Shown here: piece by piece, positions 35,635 through 44,536 of the stretch
How the letters are laid out: every line of letters begins with the position of its first letter
Numbering within the stretch: the stretch's first letter is position 1
Assembly (NCBI GenBank): GCA_903900155.1
Contig: CAIUMD010000105.1
Span: 1-64,000, forward strand
Source: an uncultured Caulobacterales bacterium
GTDB lineage: Bacteria; Pseudomonadota; Alphaproteobacteria; Caulobacterales; Caulobacteraceae
Length of the DNA stretch: 64,000 bases
Reading direction: 5' to 3'
The notes under the pieces: generated by a model
What the model was told of the DNA's origin: nothing
The model's input: the letters and a program-made list of their open reading frames with translations, nothing else
Database searches by the model: none
Translations under genes and position numbers: made by a program

Positions 35635-37659
35635 ATGCGTTCGATCAGAAGAGTGGCGGTCACGGTGGCCGCGGTGCTGGCGGGGCTGGGGTCCGTTCAG
35701 GCGCAGACGCGGCAGGAAACGGCGACGCCGCCGGTCGCCAAGGCCGCGCCACCACCAAAAGCAGCCGCGCCGGCGATTCCGTCGGCCAGCGCCACGCTGA
35801 CCAAGGCCGATGTCGATCTCTGGCTGGACGGCTACATGCCCTATGCTCTGCGCGCGGGCGACATCCCCGGCGCCGTGGTCACGGTGGTCAAGGACGGCCA
35901 GATCCTGACGACGCGCGGTTTCGGCTATGCCGATCGCGACAAGAAGACCTCGGTCGATCCCTACAAGACCCTGTTCCGTCCCGGCTCGATCTCGAAGCTG
36001 TTCACCTGGACGGCCGTGATGCAGCAGGTCGAGGCCGGCAAGATCGACCTGGACGCCGACATCAACCAGTACCTGGACTTCAAGATCCCGGCCTACAAGG
36101 GCAAGCCCGTCACCACGCGCCAGCTGATGACCCACACGGCCGGCTTCGAGGAGGTGGTCAAGGAGCTGATCTTCTACGGCAAGCCCGAGCCTGAACTGGG
36201 CGCCTATCTGAAGAACCACGTGCCCAAGCGCATCTTCGAGGCGGGCGTGACGCCGGCCTATTCGAACTACGGCACGGCCCTGGCCGGCTACCTGGTCGAG
36301 CGGGTGTCGGGCGAGAAGTTCAACGACTATATCGACCGTCACGTCACGGGTCCGCTGAACATGCGGAACACCACGCTGCGTCAGCCGCTGCCCGCGAACC
36401 TGGCCGGCACGGACGCTGTCGGCTACTCCAAGCCCGGCAAGCCCTCGAAGGGTTTCGAAATCGTCGGCCCGGCCCCGGCCGGTTCGGCCTCGTCGACCGG
36501 CGCGGACATGGGCCGCTTCATGATCGCCCACCTGCAGGGCGGCGCGCTGGACGGCCAGCGCATCCTGTCGGCGGAAACGGCCCACACGATGCACTACAGC
36601 CCGCTGGACAAGGTGAACCCCAAGTCGCTGATCGGGCCGCTGGACCGCATGGAGCTGGGCTTCTTCCAGACCTCGATCAATGGCCGCTACGTCATCGGCC
36701 ACCTGGGCGACACCGAAGGCTTCCACTCCTCGCTGCACCTCTACATGAACGAGAATGTGGGCCTCTATCTGTCGGTGAACAGCGGAGGCCGCCAGGGCGC
36801 GGCGGGCACGCTGCGCACGGCGATCTTCCGGGACTTCTCGGATCGTTATCTGCCCTACGCCGGCGCGCCGGACGGCAAGGTCGACGCCAAGACGTCCGCC
36901 GAGCACGCCAAGGCCTTGGCCGGCCCCTGGCAGGTCAGCCGCCGCGCCGACAGCAGCTTCCTGTCGCTGTTCTACATGATGGGCCAGGCCAAGGTCGCGG
37001 TCGGTCCCAAGGGTGAGCTGATCGTCCCCAGTATCCTGGGTCCCAACGGCCGTCCGAAGGAGTGGGTCGAGATCGCGCCGTATGTCTGGCGCGAAGTCGG
37101 CGGTCACGACCGCCTGGCCGCTCAGGTGGTCGACGGCAAGCCCGTCCGCTGGAGCTGGGACTTTGGGTCGCCGTTCATGGTCTTCGACCGCATCCCGGCC
37201 GGTCAGAACGGCGCATGGCTGCTGCCGGCGCTGTTCGCCAGCATCGGCGTGCTGGCCCTGACCTTCCTGTACTGGCCGGTCGTGGCCCTGATCCGTCGTC
37301 GCTACAAGACCAAGGCCGATATCTCGGGCAAGGCGCTGACCGCTTCGCGAGCCGCGCGCGGCGGGGCGGGCCTGCTGCTGGGCCTGATCGTGGGCTGGGG
37401 CGTCGGCGTAACGGCGATGACCTCCAGCGCGGCCGCCATGGCCGGCGGCATGGACGGCATCATGCTGCTGCTCCAGGGGCTGGGCTGGGTCGTGCTGCCG
37501 CTGGCTTTGGCGACCGCCGGCTGGAACGCCTGGCTGACCTGGACCGACGGTCGCAGCTGGGCGCGCAAGCTGTGGAGCGCTGTGCTGGTCCTGGCGACCC
37601 TGCTGCTGTTTTACGTGGCCCTGACTTTCCACCTGCTGGCCATGTCGGTGCACTATTGA
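35635..37659 (+). CDS. Exported serine hydrolase (beta-lactamase/D-peptidase fold) with C-terminal membrane helices
   Basis: A 674-residue protein with a Sec leader (about 1-23). A class-C beta-lactamase/penicillin-binding-type domain follows, with SxxK in RPGSISKLFTW (nucleophile Ser about 120) and YxN in AYSNYGTALAGYL (about 209). The last 160 or so residues hold four hydrophobic helices, anchoring it in the inner membrane with the active domain outside. The family includes D-aminopeptidases, DD-peptidases and esterases. ATG 35635 follows GAGGGGAGGCGAGGG. Its TGA shares an A with the next ATG. In a locus with a D-Glu racemase and a peptide transporter, trimming of D-amino-acid-containing peptides is the favoured role. 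Confidence 0.88.
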   Translation: MRSIRRVAVTVAAVLAGLGSVQAQTRQETATPPVAKAAPPPKAAAPAIPSASATLTKADVDLWLDGYMPYALRAGDIPGAVVTVVKDGQILTTRGFGYADRDKKTSVDPYKTLFRPGSISKLFTWTAVMQQVEAGKIDLDADINQYLDFKIPAYKGKPVTTRQLMTHTAGFEEVVKELIFYGKPEPELGAYLKNHVPKRIFEAGVTPAYSNYGTALAGYLVERVSGEKFNDYIDRHVTGPLNMRNTTLRQPLPANLAGTDAVGYSKPGKPSKGFEIVGPAPAGSASSTGADMGRFMIAHLQGGALDGQRILSAETAHTMHYSPLDKVNPKSLIGPLDRMELGFFQTSINGRYVIGHLGDTEGFHSSLHLYMNENVGLYLSVNSGGRQGAAGTLRTAIFRDFSDRYLPYAGAPDGKVDAKTSAEHAKALAGPWQVSRRADSSFLSLFYMMGQAKVAVGPKGELIVPSILGPNGRPKEWVEIAPYVWREVGGHDRLAAQVVDGKPVRWSWDFGSPFMVFDRIPAGQNGAWLLPALFASIGVLALTFLYWPVVALIRRRYKTKADISGKALTASRAARGGAGLLLGLIVGWGVGVTAMTSSAAAMAGGMDGIMLLLQGLGWVVLPLALATAGWNAWLTWTDGRSWARKLWSAVLVLATLLLFYVALTFHLLAMSVHY

Positions 37660-38672
37660 TGGGCCGGCTGACCCTGGACATCGCCAGCGAGACGTTGCGG
37701 CTGGCTCAGCCGTTCCGGATCGCCGGTCACGTGTTCGACACGTCCGACATTATCGTCGTCACCCTGTCGGCGGACGCCGGCAGGGGGAGGGGCGAAGCGT
37801 CCGGGGTCTTCTTCCTGAAGGAGACCGTAGACGGCATGCGGGCCCAGCTTGAGGCCGTCCGCGAGGCTATCGAGGCTTGGCCCACCCGCGAAGCGCTGCG
37901 CTTCATCCTGCCGCCGGGCGGAGCCCGCAACGCCGTCGACTGCGCCCTGTGGGAGCTGGAGGCGGCGCTAACCGGCCAGCCCGTTTGGCGGCTGGCGGGT
38001 TTGGACGCCCCCCAGCCGCTACGCACTACCTTCACTTTGGGCGCCGACACGCCCGAGGCGATGGCCAAGGGCGCGATCGACTACGCCCAGGCGAGGTCGA
38101 TCAAGATCAAGCTGACCGGCGACCTCTCGCTCGACCAGGACCGGGTGCGAGCCATTCGCGCCGCGCGTCCGGACGCCTGGCTGGGCGTCGACGGCAACCA
38201 GGGCTTCGTTCGCGCCGACCTGGACGGCCTGGTCGAGACTTTGGTCGAGCAGCGGGTGTCGCTGCTGGAGCAGCCCCTGGCGCGCGGCCATGAGCCCGAG
38301 CTGGAGGGCTTCGACAGCCCGATCCCGATCGCCGCCGACGAAAGCTGTGTGTCGCTGCCCGACGTCGCGCCGGCAGTGGGGCGCTTCCAGGTCATCAATA
38401 TCAAGCTCGACAAGTGCGGCGGCTTGACCGAGGGCCTCTTGATGGCCGCCAAGGCGCGGCGGCTGGGCCTTGGCGTCATGGTCGGCACCATGGTCGGCAC
38501 CAGCCTGGCCACGGGCCCCGGTTTCGTGCTGGGCCAGATCTGCGACCTCGTCGACCTGGACGGCCCGACCTTCTTGGCCAAGGACCGGTCGCCGGGCGCG
38601 GTCTACAAGGACGGCGCGGTCTGGGCGGGCGAGGGCGTGTGGGGCGCGCCGGCCTCGGCGGCGGCCGCATGA
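37659..38672 (+). CDS. dgcA: DgcA-type N-acetyl-D-glutamate racemase / dipeptide epimerase (enolase superfamily)
   Basis: A 337-residue cytoplasmic enzyme of the muconate-lactonising subgroup. The acid-base lysines appear as KIK in RSIKIKLTG (about 148) and as K in NIKLDKCGG (about 248). The metal ligands are D in GVDGNQGF, E in LLEQPL and D in IAADESC. Relatives are annotated as L-Ala-D/L-Glu epimerases; a subset (DgcA) racemises N-acetyl-D-Glu to N-acetyl-L-Glu. A DUF1611/DgcN gene in the same locus favours the DgcA reading. It is translationally coupled to both neighbours (TGATG upstream, ATGA downstream). True dipeptide epimerase activity remains possible given the peptide transporter. 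Confidence 0.8.
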   Translation: MGRLTLDIASETLRLAQPFRIAGHVFDTSDIIVVTLSADAGRGRGEASGVFFLKETVDGMRAQLEAVREAIEAWPTREALRFILPPGGARNAVDCALWELEAALTGQPVWRLAGLDAPQPLRTTFTLGADTPEAMAKGAIDYAQARSIKIKLTGDLSLDQDRVRAIRAARPDAWLGVDGNQGFVRADLDGLVETLVEQRVSLLEQPLARGHEPELEGFDSPIPIAADESCVSLPDVAPAVGRFQVINIKLDKCGGLTEGLLMAAKARRLGLGVMVGTMVGTSLATGPGFVLGQICDLVDLDGPTFLAKDRSPGAVYKDGAVWAGEGVWGAPASAAAA

Positions 38673-39946
38673 GCAACGACAAGGCTCTGGAGCCGTCGCC
38701 GTGGTTTGGTCAGCCGCGCGGCCTGACCGTCCTCTTCCTGACGAACATGTGGGAGCAGTTCTCCTACTTCGGCATGCGGGCGCTGCTGGTCTACTACATG
38801 ACCAAGCAGCTGTTGATCGCCCAGGGGACGGCGTCCCTGATCTACGGGACCTACACGGCCTGCGCCTATTTCACGCCGATCGTGGGCGGGGTGATCGCAG
38901 ACCGGCTGCTGGGCAAGCGACGGGCGATCATCATCGGCGCCAGCGTCATGGCCGCCGGCCATTTCATGATGGGTTTCGAGAACCTGCTCTATGTGGCCCT
39001 GGCCACCATCGCTTTGGGCAACGGCCTGTTCCTGCCGACCCTGCCCAGCCAGATCAACGATCTCTATGCCGAGGGCGATCCCCGGCGCGGCTGGGCCTAC
39101 AACGTCTATTATCTAGGCATCAATATCGGCGGCTTCCTGGCGCCGCTGCTGTGCGGGACGCTGGGCGAGGTGTTCGGCTGGCACGTCGGGTTCGCGGTGG
39201 CGGGCCTTGGGATGCTGGCCGGCCTGCTGATCTATCTGTGGGGGCAGCGCTACCTGCCGGCCGAGCAGCGCGCGACCAAGGCAGAGCCTATCGCGCGCGG
39301 CCGCATGGGCCTGCCGACGGTGCTGGTTCTGGCGGGCGTGGCGCTATCCGTCACCGTCTTCCGCGGGGCCTATGAGCAGGCCGGAAACACGGTGGCTCTG
39401 TGGGCGGACGCCGGCGTGAACCGGGCGCTGGGGTCCTGGACCGTGCCGATGACCTGGTTCCAGTCGCTGAACCCGCTGCTGGTCATGGCCATGACGCCGA
39501 TACTGCTGGCGGGGTGGAAGGCGCGAGCCGATCAAGGCAAGGGCGCTTCTCCCGCCCAGCGCATGGCGACCGGCGCGCTGATCGTGGCCGGGGCGTATCT
39601 GCTGCTCTGCGCCGTCGACGCCCTCAGCGGCGGCAAGACGCACTGGCTGTGGCTGTTGGTCTTCTTCGGCATCTACACCTTCGGCGAGCTCTTCATCCTG
39701 CCGACCGGCCTGGGCCTGTTCGCCCGTTTGGCCCCACCGGGATTCGGCGCGACCACCGTGGCGGCCTGGTACCTGACCATCTTCGCCGGCAGCCTCAGCG
39801 CCGGCCTGGTCGGGACGCTGTGGAGCAGGATGTCCCACGCGACCTATTTCGCGCTGCTGGCCGGCCTGGCCGTCACGGCCGCGATCCTCTTGCGTCTGAT
39901 CGATCCGTGGGCGCGCCGCGTCGAGGCGGGCGACCGCTCCGAATAG
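38669..39946 (+). CDS. POT/PTR2-family peptide transporter with altered ExxER motif
   Basis: A 425-residue inner-membrane transporter with about 12 helices. The PTR2 signatures are present: NMWEQFSYFGMRALLVYYM in helix 1 and GGVIADRLLGKRRAI in the loop 2-3 region. POT symporters normally carry E-x-x-E-R in helix 1 (as in TEMWERFSYYG). Here it is N-M-W-E-Q, so the first Glu and the Arg that take part in proton coupling are replaced. The gene overlaps dgcA by four bases. It should import di- or tripeptides, perhaps D-amino-acid-containing or muropeptide-derived ones, possibly with unusual energetics. Confidence 0.88.
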   Translation: MSNDKALEPSPWFGQPRGLTVLFLTNMWEQFSYFGMRALLVYYMTKQLLIAQGTASLIYGTYTACAYFTPIVGGVIADRLLGKRRAIIIGASVMAAGHFMMGFENLLYVALATIALGNGLFLPTLPSQINDLYAEGDPRRGWAYNVYYLGINIGGFLAPLLCGTLGEVFGWHVGFAVAGLGMLAGLLIYLWGQRYLPAEQRATKAEPIARGRMGLPTVLVLAGVALSVTVFRGAYEQAGNTVALWADAGVNRALGSWTVPMTWFQSLNPLLVMAMTPILLAGWKARADQGKGASPAQRMATGALIVAGAYLLLCAVDALSGGKTHWLWLLVFFGIYTFGELFILPTGLGLFARLAPPGFGATTVAAWYLTIFAGSLSAGLVGTLWSRMSHATYFALLAGLAVTAAILLRLIDPWARRVEAGDRSE

Positions 39947-39974
39947 TCGCGCGATTGTCATTGACAATTCTCTG

Positions 39975-40001
39975 ATTGGGATAACAGTGTCCTAAATAGG
40001 A
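39975..40001. promoter_or_regulatory. Shared TCCT-N4-AGGA operator, copy 2
   Basis: TCCTAAATAGGA (39990-40001) with an upstream half-site ATTGGGA (39975-39981) lies 122 bases before the TBDR start. It matches the arrangement and much of the sequence of the site at 35535-35563, including GGATA, CAG, TGTCCT and AGGATTA. Confidence 0.65.
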
Positions 40002-40040
40002 TTAAATTTGCGTAATGGGCTGAGGTCGGAAACGGGGAAC

Positions 40041-40098
40041 CCGGACGACCTCTCAAGCGCCGGCGGGAAGAGGGCGCATCGCCCCGGGGGCCGTCCGG
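40041..40098 (+). promoter_or_regulatory. Structured leader before TBDR
   Basis: CCGGACG (40041-40047) can pair with CGTCCGG (40092-40098), enclosing a smaller GGGCG-CAT-CGCCC hairpin (about 40072-40084). This precedes the receptor ribosome site (GAGGGG) by about 15 bases. It may be a stable 5' leader; no riboswitch class is recognised. Confidence 0.3.
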
Positions 40099-40123
40099 CG
40101 CACACAACAACGAGGGGACCAGA

Positions 40124-42358
40124 ATGAAGCTCAAGCGTACGACCCTGCTCATCTCCAGCGCCGTCGGCGCGCTGCTGACCCAGTCCGCCGCCTTCGCCGC
40201 CGATGACGGCGCCAAGGTCTCGACCGTCGAGGAGATCGTCGTCACCGCCCAGAAGCGCGAGCAGACGCTGATCGATATTCCACAAGCGATATCGGTGGTG
40301 TCGGGGGAAGCCCTGGAGATCCACGCGGCGACCAATTTCAGCGACTATCTGAAGCTGGTGCCCGGCCTGCAGCTGGTGCAGAGCACGCCGGGCCAGGGCC
40401 GCCTGGTCATGCGCGGCGTCAACACCGGCGGCGTCGCCTCGACCGTGGCCGTCTACATGGACGAGACGCCGTTCGGCTCGAGCAGCGCCCTGGTCAACGG
40501 CGCGGTGCTGGCCGGCGACTTCGACACCTTCGACGTCGCCCGCATCGAGGTGCTGCGCGGCCCGCAAGGCACGCTGTATGGCGCCAGCTCGATGGGCGGC
40601 CTGCTGAAATTCGTGACCAACACGCCCGACACCAAAGGCTTCGCGGCCCGCGCTCGCGCGGCGGTCGAGGACACCAAGGGCGGCGCGACGTCATATCGCA
40701 CCACGGCCATGGTCAACATCCCGCTGGGCGAGACGGTGGCCCTGCGCGCCTCGGGCTTCTATCGCAAGGACGGCGGCTTCATCGACTCGATCGGCGCCAG
40801 CGGCTCGGACGTCGAGAAGGACATCAACGACGCCAAGGTCTATGGCGGCCGCGCCTCGCTGCTGTTCAAGCCGAACGACAAGTTCGACCTGCGCCTGACG
40901 GCCGTGCTGCAGGACATCAAGGCCGACGCCCCGACCGTGGTCGAGAGCGATCCCAATACCCTGAAGACCAAGTATGGCCGGCCGACCCTGTCGCAATTCG
41001 TGCCGGCGTTCTCGGACGTCGACTACCGCGTCTACAACGGCGTATGGAACTACGACCTGGGGTTTGCGACCTTCACCTCGTCCAGCAGCTTCAGCAAGCT
41101 GAACCAGACCAAGCGCGACGACGCCTCATTCAACCTGAGCGGCCTCATCCAATCCGTCTTCGGCGCGCGCAACGAGCTTTATCTGGGCCAGAACACCAAT
41201 AACCGGAAATACACCCAGGAGGTCCGTCTGGCCTCGAACCCCGGCGCCGAGTTCGACTGGATGGTCGGCGGCTACTTCACCGACGAGAAGGGTCTGATCC
41301 ACCAGGAGTACATCGCCGTCCAGCCGGGCACGCTGACCCCGCTGACGACGCTGCCGCTGCTGGCCAACCTGGACCTGAACTCGCGCTACAAGGAATATGC
41401 CGGCTTCGCCAACGCCACCGTGCACCTGAGCGATCGCATCGACGTCGATGTCGGCGGCCGCTACAGCCACAACAAGCAGACGGCCAGCCAGGCGGCCAAG
41501 GGCGTGCTGGCCGGCGGCACGCCGATCGCCAGCAACCTGACGTCCTCGGACAACGTCTTCACCTATTCGCTGGCCCCGAAGTTCAAGCTGGACGACCGCC
41601 GCTCGATCTACGCCCGCGTCGCCAAGGGCTACCGTCCCGGCGGTCCGAACGTGATCCCGCCCAGCGCTCCGGCCGGCACGCCCGCCAGCTTCGACCCCGA
41701 CACCGTCACCAGCTACGAGGCCGGCTTCAAGGGCGAGAGCGCCGACCGTCGCTTCAGCCTGGACGTCGCCGCCTTCCACATAGACTGGAAGGGCGTCCAG
41801 TTGCTGACCGTGGTCAACAACTTCGGCATCAACGCCAACGGCGCGGACGCGAAAAGTGATGGTGTCGAGTTCAACGCCACCGCGCGTCTGGTGGGCGGGC
41901 TGACCCTGTCGGCCAACGGCGCCTATACCGACGCCAAGCTGTCGGGCGACACCAGCGCCCTGGTTGGCGGCAAGAAGGGCGACCAACTGCCGTTCACGCC
42001 CAAGATCAGCCTGGGCTTCAACGGCGACTACAGCTGGTCGATCGGCGAGAACCAGGCCTATGTCGGCGCCTCGCTGCGGGTGATGGGCAAGCAGAGCGGC
42101 GCGTTCGACGCGACCTACCGCACCGCCAACGGCAAGCAGCGCCAGGTCCCGTCGTATGAGGTGGTCGACTTCCGGGCCGGCATGACCTTCGGCAAGGTCG
42201 ACCTGGAAGCCTACGTCAAGAACGCCTTCGACGCCGACGGCAAGACCTCGACCGCCGCGGTCACCGCCAGCGGCCTGCCGGTCTATCCGGGCGGGGCGAT
42301 GGGCACGGGCGTGATCCGGCCGCGCACCATCGGCGTCAGCCTGACGGCCGGCTTCTGA
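40124..42358 (+). CDS. TonB-dependent receptor of the D-Glu/peptide locus
   Basis: A 744-residue receptor with a leader to about residue 25 (AAFAA), a TonB box (VEEIVVTAQKREQTLIDIP, about 36), a plug (VMRGVNTGGVASTVAVYMDE, ARIEVLRGPQGTLYGASSMGG) and a barrel ending IGVSLTAGF. It is preceded by GAGGGG and an operator shared with the hydrolase/racemase/transporter operon. The next gene starts four bases after its stop, so it heads the second operon of the locus. Its likely cargo is an oligopeptide or peptidoglycan fragment; this is inferred from its neighbours. Confidence 0.93.
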   Translation: MKLKRTTLLISSAVGALLTQSAAFAADDGAKVSTVEEIVVTAQKREQTLIDIPQAISVVSGEALEIHAATNFSDYLKLVPGLQLVQSTPGQGRLVMRGVNTGGVASTVAVYMDETPFGSSSALVNGAVLAGDFDTFDVARIEVLRGPQGTLYGASSMGGLLKFVTNTPDTKGFAARARAAVEDTKGGATSYRTTAMVNIPLGETVALRASGFYRKDGGFIDSIGASGSDVEKDINDAKVYGGRASLLFKPNDKFDLRLTAVLQDIKADAPTVVESDPNTLKTKYGRPTLSQFVPAFSDVDYRVYNGVWNYDLGFATFTSSSSFSKLNQTKRDDASFNLSGLIQSVFGARNELYLGQNTNNRKYTQEVRLASNPGAEFDWMVGGYFTDEKGLIHQEYIAVQPGTLTPLTTLPLLANLDLNSRYKEYAGFANATVHLSDRIDVDVGGRYSHNKQTASQAAKGVLAGGTPIASNLTSSDNVFTYSLAPKFKLDDRRSIYARVAKGYRPGGPNVIPPSAPAGTPASFDPDTVTSYEAGFKGESADRRFSLDVAAFHIDWKGVQLLTVVNNFGINANGADAKSDGVEFNATARLVGGLTLSANGAYTDAKLSGDTSALVGGKKGDQLPFTPKISLGFNGDYSWSIGENQAYVGASLRVMGKQSGAFDATYRTANGKQRQVPSYEVVDFRAGMTFGKVDLEAYVKNAFDADGKTSTAAVTASGLPVYPGGAMGTGVIRPRTIGVSLTAGF

Positions 42359-42362
42359 TCGC

Positions 42363-43418
42363 ATGAGCGCCATCGCCAGAGCCCCGCGTGATGACGCTGA
42401 CGAGGAGGTCGGCGGCCTGCCGTCGCCGTACCTGCTGTTCCTCGGCGACACGGTCGAGCCGGGCTACGCCAAGACGGCGTTCGGCCTGCGGGACTGGGTC
42501 GGCGAGCGCTGCGTGGGCGAGTTCGTCCTGCCCGGCGGGCGCGTCAGCACCGGCCTGCCGGCCCTGGCCCCCGCGCAGGCGGCGGCCGAGGGCGCGCGGG
42601 GCCTGGTGATCGGCGTCGCCAATGCCGGCGGGTTCATCCCGCCGGCCTGGATCGCCGGCCTGATCGAGGCGCTGGAAGCAGGACTGGACATTGTCTCGGG
42701 CATGCACGCCAAGCTCGGCGACATCCCCGAACTGAAGGCCGCCGCCGAGCGGACCGGGCGACGCCTGATCGACGTCCGCACCCCGCCGCCCGGCATTCCG
42801 GTCGGCTCGGGGAAGCCGCGCTCGGGCCGCCGGATCCTGACCGTCGGCACCGACTGCGCCCTGGGCAAGAAGTACGCGGCCCTGGCCATTACCCGAGGCC
42901 TGAAGAGCAGGGGGCTGGACGTCGACTTCCGGGCAACGGGGCAGACAGGTATCATGATCGCCGGTTCGGGTATGCCGATCGACGCGGTCGTCTCCGACTT
43001 CATCGCCGGCGCCGCCGAGATGCTGAGCCCGGCCGCCCCAGCTAACCATATCGACGTGATCGAGGGGCAGGGCTCGCTGCTGCACCCGGCCTATGGCGCG
43101 GTGTCGCTGGGCCTGCTGCAAGGCAGCCAGCCGGGCGCTTTCGTCGTATGCCACGAGCCCGGCCGCACCGAGATCCTTGGCCATGCCGGCTGCGCTGTCC
43201 CGTCAATCGAGGCGGTGATCGAGGCGACGATCGCCCTGGGCCGCGTGACCAGTCCGAACATCCGCTGCGCCGGGATCAGCCTCAACACCGGCAAGCTGTC
43301 GCCCGAGGCGGCGGCGGCCGAGATCGAGGCGGTCGCCGCGCGGCTGGGCCTGCCGGCCGCCGATCCCTTGCGCGGTGGGGCGACCTTCGAGCGTCTGCTG
43401 GATTCCTGCCTCCTATGA
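42363..43418 (+). CDS. dgcN: DgcN-type D-glutamate N-acetyltransferase (DUF1611)
   Basis: A 351-residue DUF1611 protein. The N-terminal domain has LFLGDTVEPGYAKTAFGL (about 25-42) and GVANAGGFIPPAWI (about 82). The C-terminal domain has a P-loop-like GTDCALGKKYAALAI (about 162-176), then ATGQTGIMIAGSGMPIDAVVSDF and IEGQGSLLHPAY, which are strongly conserved in the family. Members were long annotated as NAD-dependent epimerase-like; DgcN acetylates D-Glu to N-acetyl-D-Glu, which DgcA then racemises. Both genes occur in this locus, here split by the transporter and TBDR. The next gene overlaps by four bases. Confidence 0.85.
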   Translation: MSAIARAPRDDADEEVGGLPSPYLLFLGDTVEPGYAKTAFGLRDWVGERCVGEFVLPGGRVSTGLPALAPAQAAAEGARGLVIGVANAGGFIPPAWIAGLIEALEAGLDIVSGMHAKLGDIPELKAAAERTGRRLIDVRTPPPGIPVGSGKPRSGRRILTVGTDCALGKKYAALAITRGLKSRGLDVDFRATGQTGIMIAGSGMPIDAVVSDFIAGAAEMLSPAAPANHIDVIEGQGSLLHPAYGAVSLGLLQGSQPGAFVVCHEPGRTEILGHAGCAVPSIEAVIEATIALGRVTSPNIRCAGISLNTGKLSPEAAAAEIEAVAARLGLPAADPLRGGATFERLLDSCLL

Positions 43419-44536
43419 ACGGGAGGGCGGCAGGCTGGTTCAGGCGCTGGCTGCTGCCGGGCCTGGCGTTCAAGGCCGCCGTCATCGGCGGCGGCTACGC
43501 CACCGGCCGCGAGATCGCCGAGTTCTTCCTGCCTGCGGGACCGTGGGGCGGCCTGGCCGGCCTGACCCTGGCGACGCTGATCTGGAGCGGCATGTGCGTC
43601 CTGACCTTCCTGTTCGCGCGGGCGAACAGGGCGCGGGACTATCGCGGCTTCTTCCAGGCGCTTCTGGGGCGGGGCTGGATCGCCTTCGAGCTGGCTTATG
43701 CCTTCTTCGTGATCATCGTGCTGGCCGTGTTCGGCGCGGCGGCGGGCGAGATCGGTCACGCGGTGTTCGGCGCGCCCAAGTGGGCGGGCATGTTGGCTCT
43801 GCTCGTGGGCGTCACCGCCTTCGCTGCGTTCGGCAACAAGGTGGTCGAGCAGTTGTTCGCCTGGGTCTCGATCCTGCTTTACGGCGTCTATGGCCTGTTC
43901 CTGGTGCTGGCCTTGACGACCTTCGGCCACGACATCGCCGCCGCCTTTTCGGTCCCGGCCCAGGTCGGGGCGGACGCCTTCATCGGCGGCGCCACCTATG
44001 CCGGCTACAACATCATCGGGGCGGTGATCATCCTGCCGGTGACCCGCCATCTGCTCAGCGATCGCGACGCCGTCACCGCGGGCCTGATCGCCGGGCCGCT
44101 GGCTATGATCCCGGCCTTCGTCTTCTTCGTCTGCATGTGCGCCTATGCGCCCGAAGTCGGCGGGGCGGCCCTGCCGTCCGACGTGCTGCTGGCCAAGCTG
44201 AACCTGCCGATCTTTCATCTGCTGTTCCAACTGATGGTCTTCGCGGCCCTGCTGGAGAGCGGCACGGGCGCGGTGAACGCCATCAACGAGCGGATCGCTG
44301 GGGCTTTCCAGGCGCGAATGCGCCGTCCGTTCGGCGTCCGGGCGCGCGCCGGCTGCACCCTGGCCCTGCTGGTCTTCTGCATGGTCCTGGCCGAGCGGGT
44401 CGGGCTGGTCGGTTTGATCGCCGGCGGCTACCGCCTGCTGGCCTACGCCCTGATCGCGCTCTACGTCATTCCACTGGCGACGCTGGGCCTCGTGCGCCTC
44501 GCCAAGCGTCCCGCCTTCCAACCGGAGGTCTCATGA
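43415..44536 (+). CDS. Uncharacterised multi-pass permease-like protein
   Basis: A 373-residue inner-membrane protein with about ten hydrophobic helices. It begins MNGRAAGWFRRWLLPGLAFK, followed by AVIGGGYATGREIAEFF, a Gly-rich unwound-helix-like motif, and later ATYAGYNIIGAVIILPV. This resembles amino-acid permeases of the APC/LeuT fold, particularly the YkvI-like group, but no confident family match can be made by eye. ATGA overlaps at both ends place it between DgcN and a serine hydrolase. It probably moves the amino acid or peptide product of this pathway, either importing D-Glu or exporting excess. Confidence 0.75.
   Translation: MNGRAAGWFRRWLLPGLAFKAAVIGGGYATGREIAEFFLPAGPWGGLAGLTLATLIWSGMCVLTFLFARANRARDYRGFFQALLGRGWIAFELAYAFFVIIVLAVFGAAAGEIGHAVFGAPKWAGMLALLVGVTAFAAFGNKVVEQLFAWVSILLYGVYGLFLVLALTTFGHDIAAAFSVPAQVGADAFIGGATYAGYNIIGAVIILPVTRHLLSDRDAVTAGLIAGPLAMIPAFVFFVCMCAYAPEVGGAALPSDVLLAKLNLPIFHLLFQLMVFAALLESGTGAVNAINERIAGAFQARMRRPFGVRARAGCTLALLVFCMVLAERVGLVGLIAGGYRLLAYALIALYVIPLATLGLVRLAKRPAFQPEVS

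Noticed and set aside
35443-37653. 736-codon minus-strand frame opposite the serine hydrolase
   Set aside because: It has a His/Gln/Arg-rich shadow composition, while the plus strand carries SxxK and YxN motifs and membrane helices.
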